NCBI RefSeq assembly: GCF_013694095.1
Contig: NZ_JACEFB010000003.1
Coordinates: forward strand, 62,001-126,000
Direction of reading: 5' to 3'
DNA from: Thermogemmata fonticola
GTDB taxonomy: Bacteria; Planctomycetota; Planctomycetia; Gemmatales; Gemmataceae
DNA length: 64,000 bases
Below the pieces are notes generated by a model that ran no database searches, had not been told where the DNA came from, and saw only the letters and a list, made by a program, of their open reading frames with translations. A program made the translations under genes and the position numbers. Positions 61,730-64,000 of the stretch are shown piece by piece. Positions within the stretch are counted from its first letter, which is position 1. Each line of letters starts with the position of its first letter.

Positions 61730-63298
61730 TCAGGAGCGGCCACGGAACACGGCGGTCAAGTTTCGCAGGACACCGTGCCTTGCATGTTTTCCGGACCGAA
61801 AGGACCAGAGGCTTCCTTCGCAAAGCAGGACCAGCAGGGCGTAGGGAACCAAACCAGTAGTGATAGCGATCATCAGAGCCTGCCATTCCGCGGGGATTGG
61901 TCCTATAGTCCACCAAATGATAAGCGGTAAAGTGACGCACACCAGGGGACGCTTGCAACTCCGCTGCCAGTATTCCCCCCAGTTCGTATGAGTATGGCGG
62001 CAGGCGGCCATAATGGTCCAGAGGCAGAAGAGCACATTCGGGATCGCAACCGCAACTGCCAGTCCCATCAAATGCCAGAAGGAGGCCACCAGCAGACCGA
62101 TGGTGAGGACCGCTGCGCCTTCCAGGAGTGCCCATCGGGCAAACCCGCGCAACTGTCCCACACCGTAAAGCACGCGAGCTGCCACCGATTGGGCCACACC
62201 CAGGGTAAGGGTCAGGGAGAGAATGAGAACCACCGGATAACTCGCATCGGCGACGCTGGAAGAGCCGAGCCAGCGATTCAGAAAGGCATGGCCGAAGAAC
62301 ACCAATCCGCCGTGTACCGGCAAGACAAGGTAGAGCACCGCCCGCGTCGCATCGAGGAAGAGGCGGCGCAAGCCTTCGCGGTCGTTCACGGCTTCCCGCT
62401 GGCTAATGGCAGGTGTCAAGGTAGTCGTGGCCGCCCGCAGCAGGTTCTTTCCCATGTCGATCAGGCGATACGCCAGGGTGTAATGAGCCACAGCCGCCGC
62501 CGAGAGGAACAGGCCCGCCACGATCGGCCCGCTCTGCCCACTCAACCGCCCGGCGACCATGGCCAGAAATGCATCGCGGCTGTATCCGCGCACCTCTCGC
62601 AGGGTGGTCCGATCCACCCAGCGCCAGGAGAGTGACAAACCCGGCAAATCACGCCGCACAACCCACCACATCACGCCGTGTTCCACAAGCTGGCTCAGGC
62701 TCAAGACAACGGCCAGGCCCGTCAAACCCGGTGCAGTCTCCATCACCAGTACGATACCGCTGACTCGCAGAACAAGAGCGCCCAACCGCACAGCGCTCTT
62801 CTGCCCAAACCTTTGCAAGCCATCCAGTAAAGTGGGAAACACACTCAGGGGCAGCGTGAAGGCAAACTGACCGAACATCAGAAGCAGAAATGGTAGGAGT
62901 CGATCGGCCTGGTCCAACCGGTTTTCGAGGAGGGGGGCGAGGACCAAGCCCAAGGGCAGACTCACGAGCAGCACAATCCCAGCGGCACCGCAGTAGAGCC
63001 AGAAGGCGGCAGCGGCATAGCGGCTCAATTCTTGCTGAGCGCTCAGCGCATGGTAGCGGGCCACGTAGCGGACGAGGCAAGCTGCTAGGCCTAGGTCCAG
63101 GAGAGTGAAGTACGCTAGCAGGGCTTCTACCATACACCACACGCCATAGCGGGCTTCCCCTAATCGGCGGAGCAGGTAAGGAGCCAGAAAGAAAGCCACG
63201 GTTAAGGTGGCGGCGAAGGCGACCCAGTTGGCCAGTGCCCCCCACGCCATGGTGCGGCCACTGGACCCAGGAGCGGAGTCATGGTGTTGCTCAGACAT
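61730..63298 (-). CDS. Polysaccharide/lipid flippase (Wzx/MATE-like)
   Basis: A 522-residue integral membrane protein, with AGGAAGGG before the ATG. Twelve or more hydrophobic segments are present (for example WGALANWVAFAATLTVAFFLA, GAAGIVLLVSLPLGLVLAPLL, LLPFLLLMFGQFAFTLPLSV, LVLRVSGIVLVMETA, IAGLFLSAAAVAHYTLAYRL, VVLILSLTLTLGVAQSVAARV), matching the polysaccharide-export Wzx family of the MOP superfamily. Such proteins flip lipid-linked sugars across the inner membrane. It sits alone next to recA, and no polysaccharide genes are adjacent. The GT2 enzyme at 31732 could supply a substrate, but that is only a guess. Confidence 0.88.
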   Translation of the reverse strand: MSEQHHDSAPGSSGRTMAWGALANWVAFAATLTVAFFLAPYLLRRLGEARYGVWCMVEALLAYFTLLDLGLAACLVRYVARYHALSAQQELSRYAAAAFWLYCGAAGIVLLVSLPLGLVLAPLLENRLDQADRLLPFLLLMFGQFAFTLPLSVFPTLLDGLQRFGQKSAVRLGALVLRVSGIVLVMETAPGLTGLAVVLSLSQLVEHGVMWWVVRRDLPGLSLSWRWVDRTTLREVRGYSRDAFLAMVAGRLSGQSGPIVAGLFLSAAAVAHYTLAYRLIDMGKNLLRAATTTLTPAISQREAVNDREGLRRLFLDATRAVLYLVLPVHGGLVFFGHAFLNRWLGSSSVADASYPVVLILSLTLTLGVAQSVAARVLYGVGQLRGFARWALLEGAAVLTIGLLVASFWHLMGLAVAVAIPNVLFCLWTIMAACRHTHTNWGEYWQRSCKRPLVCVTLPLIIWWTIGPIPAEWQALMIAITTGLVPYALLVLLCEGSLWSFRSGKHARHGVLRNLTAVFRGRS

Positions 63299-63405
63299 GG
63301 CAGTTGCCCTTCCTTGGGCTATGCGGCAGGCGGGAGCAGAGCCAACCGTTGGGTGTTTTCAATAGGCGTTATTTGGTATGCACCGCCGGGGACAGGTGAA
63401 ACACT

Positions 63406-64000
63406 TCAGTTTTCTACGGCAGTACGCGAGCGGGCTTTGCGCTTCGGTTCCTCAGCCTGCTGCTCCAGTGCCTCCAAAGCAGCTTTCGCCTCGGCCTCTT
63501 CGCGTTCCGCTTCCAGAGCCAATTCTGCGTCCGTGGTGCTCTTGGGCTTATGCTTGCTCAGGACCGCTTGGCGAATCTCTTCGCACAGTTCCTCACGTTC
63601 TCGCAAAAATTGCAAGGCCGCTTCCTTCCCGTGGCCCAGCCGTTCTCCCTTGTAACTGAAGTGTGCCCCGCTTTTGGCGATGATCTGCTCATCCACCGCG
63701 AGGCGGAAGAGATCACCGAGCCAATCGATCCCGCGATCGAAGAGAATGTCGAACTCTGCGGTGCGGAAGGGCGGAGCCACCTTATTTTTCACCACGCGAA
63801 CGCGAGTTTCTGCCCCGATCGCCTCTTCATCTTGCCGGAGTGTTGTCACTCGTTTGACTTCCATGCGGACGCTGGCATAGAACTTGAGGGCCAACCCGCC
63901 CGGCGTCGTATTCGGATCACCGTACATCACCCCGATCTTTTGGCGAATCTGGTTAATGAAGACCAGGCAGGTCCGGCTCTTGTTGATGATCGGCGTGAGC
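63406..64000 (-). CDS. recA: RecA recombinase, C-terminal part (start outside window)
   Basis: The frame is open to the right edge. The visible 197 or so residues begin LTPIINKSRTCLVFINQIRQKIGVMYGD, where the FINQIRQKIGVMYGDPxTTPGG region (L2 loop) and ALKFYASVRMEV are diagnostic of RecA. FKVVKNK-like VRVVKNKVAPPF and the GEDL-like ILFDRGIDWLGDLF follow. The C-terminal tail beyond the core is unusually Glu/Ala/Lys-rich (EAEREEAEAKAALEALEQQ) and ends PKRKARSRTAVEN. Homologous recombination and LexA co-protease roles follow from the family. Confidence 0.95.
   Translation of the reverse strand, partial: LTPIINKSRTCLVFINQIRQKIGVMYGDPNTTPGGLALKFYASVRMEVKRVTTLRQDEEAIGAETRVRVVKNKVAPPFRTAEFDILFDRGIDWLGDLFRLAVDEQIIAKSGAHFSYKGERLGHGKEAALQFLREREELCEEIRQAVLSKHKPKSTTDAELALEAEREEAEAKAALEALEQQAEEPKRKARSRTAVEN

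Noticed and set aside
61988-62635. 215-codon plus-strand frame
   Set aside because: Antisense to the flippase gene, whose many hydrophobic helices confirm the minus strand.

Overview
The window reads as a chromosomal segment of a G+C-rich planctomycete, most likely of the Gemmata/Gemmataceae type. Four observations support this. There is a BBP7-type outer-membrane beta-barrel gene (25940-27445). There is a giant secreted dehydrogenase-like protein with HEAT repeats, a CxxCH cytochrome site and a DUF1080 domain (54577-58725). There is a Tat-exported Gfo/Idh/MocA oxidoreductase (40282-41685) and an arginine-kinase McsA/McsB set (22886-25223). Genes are loosely packed on both strands, with many 300-700 base gaps and few long operons. 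I see no phage, IS element, rRNA or CRISPR array. Taxonomy is inferred from gene content only.

Layout. 1-3535: end of an unrecognised enzyme gene, ilvC (minus) divergent from a marR-type regulator, and a secreted alpha/beta hydrolase. 3620-9164: a BON-domain gene, then a four-gene signalling cluster (PAS histidine kinase, single-domain response regulator, receiver-PAS-kinase hybrid, sigma-54 activator). 9333-14340: TIM-barrel isomerase, small helical protein plus ispD, secreted protein, nadB. 14458-18504: a 1348-residue membrane protein with about 18 copies of a PKEGQPQ heptad. 18834-25223: secreted protein, TPR-like protein, orphan CoA-transferase subunit, NAD-dependent epimerase, and the mcsA-mcsA-mcsB operon.

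25940-33995: BBP7 protein with a terminator, hisG, a zinc-ribbon membrane protein, xerD-like recombinase overlapping rdgB, a GT2 glycosyltransferase and an exported Cys-type phosphatase. 34152-41685: Asp-box beta-propeller protein, a 34-residue basic protein, TPR protein, DUF4261-like protein and the Gfo/Idh/MocA oxidoreductase. 41961-50185: rRNA pseudouridine synthase, pyrK, TPR protein, small membrane protein, guaA with a small downstream ORF, proC, a membrane protein and tRNA-Phe(GAA). 50308-64000: mutL, a second sigma-54 activator, the 1382-residue dehydrogenase-like protein, a secreted four-repeat protein, an orphan ParB-domain protein, an overlapping zinc-ribbon/DUF167 pair, a Wzx-like flippase, and the 3' end of recA.

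Housekeeping content covers Ile/Val (ilvC), NAD (nadB), isoprenoid (ispD), His (hisG), Pro (proC), Gua (guaA) and pyrimidine (pyrK) synthesis, plus repair (mutL, recA, rdgB). The less ordinary parts are the phosphorelay, the duplicated McsA, the low-complexity giant protein and the four-repeat secreted protein. Several upstream regions contain readable sigma-70-like promoters, including one with an apparent leaderless start (41961) and one whose -35 overlaps a palindrome beside the marR gene. No known exotic defence or mobile system was found.
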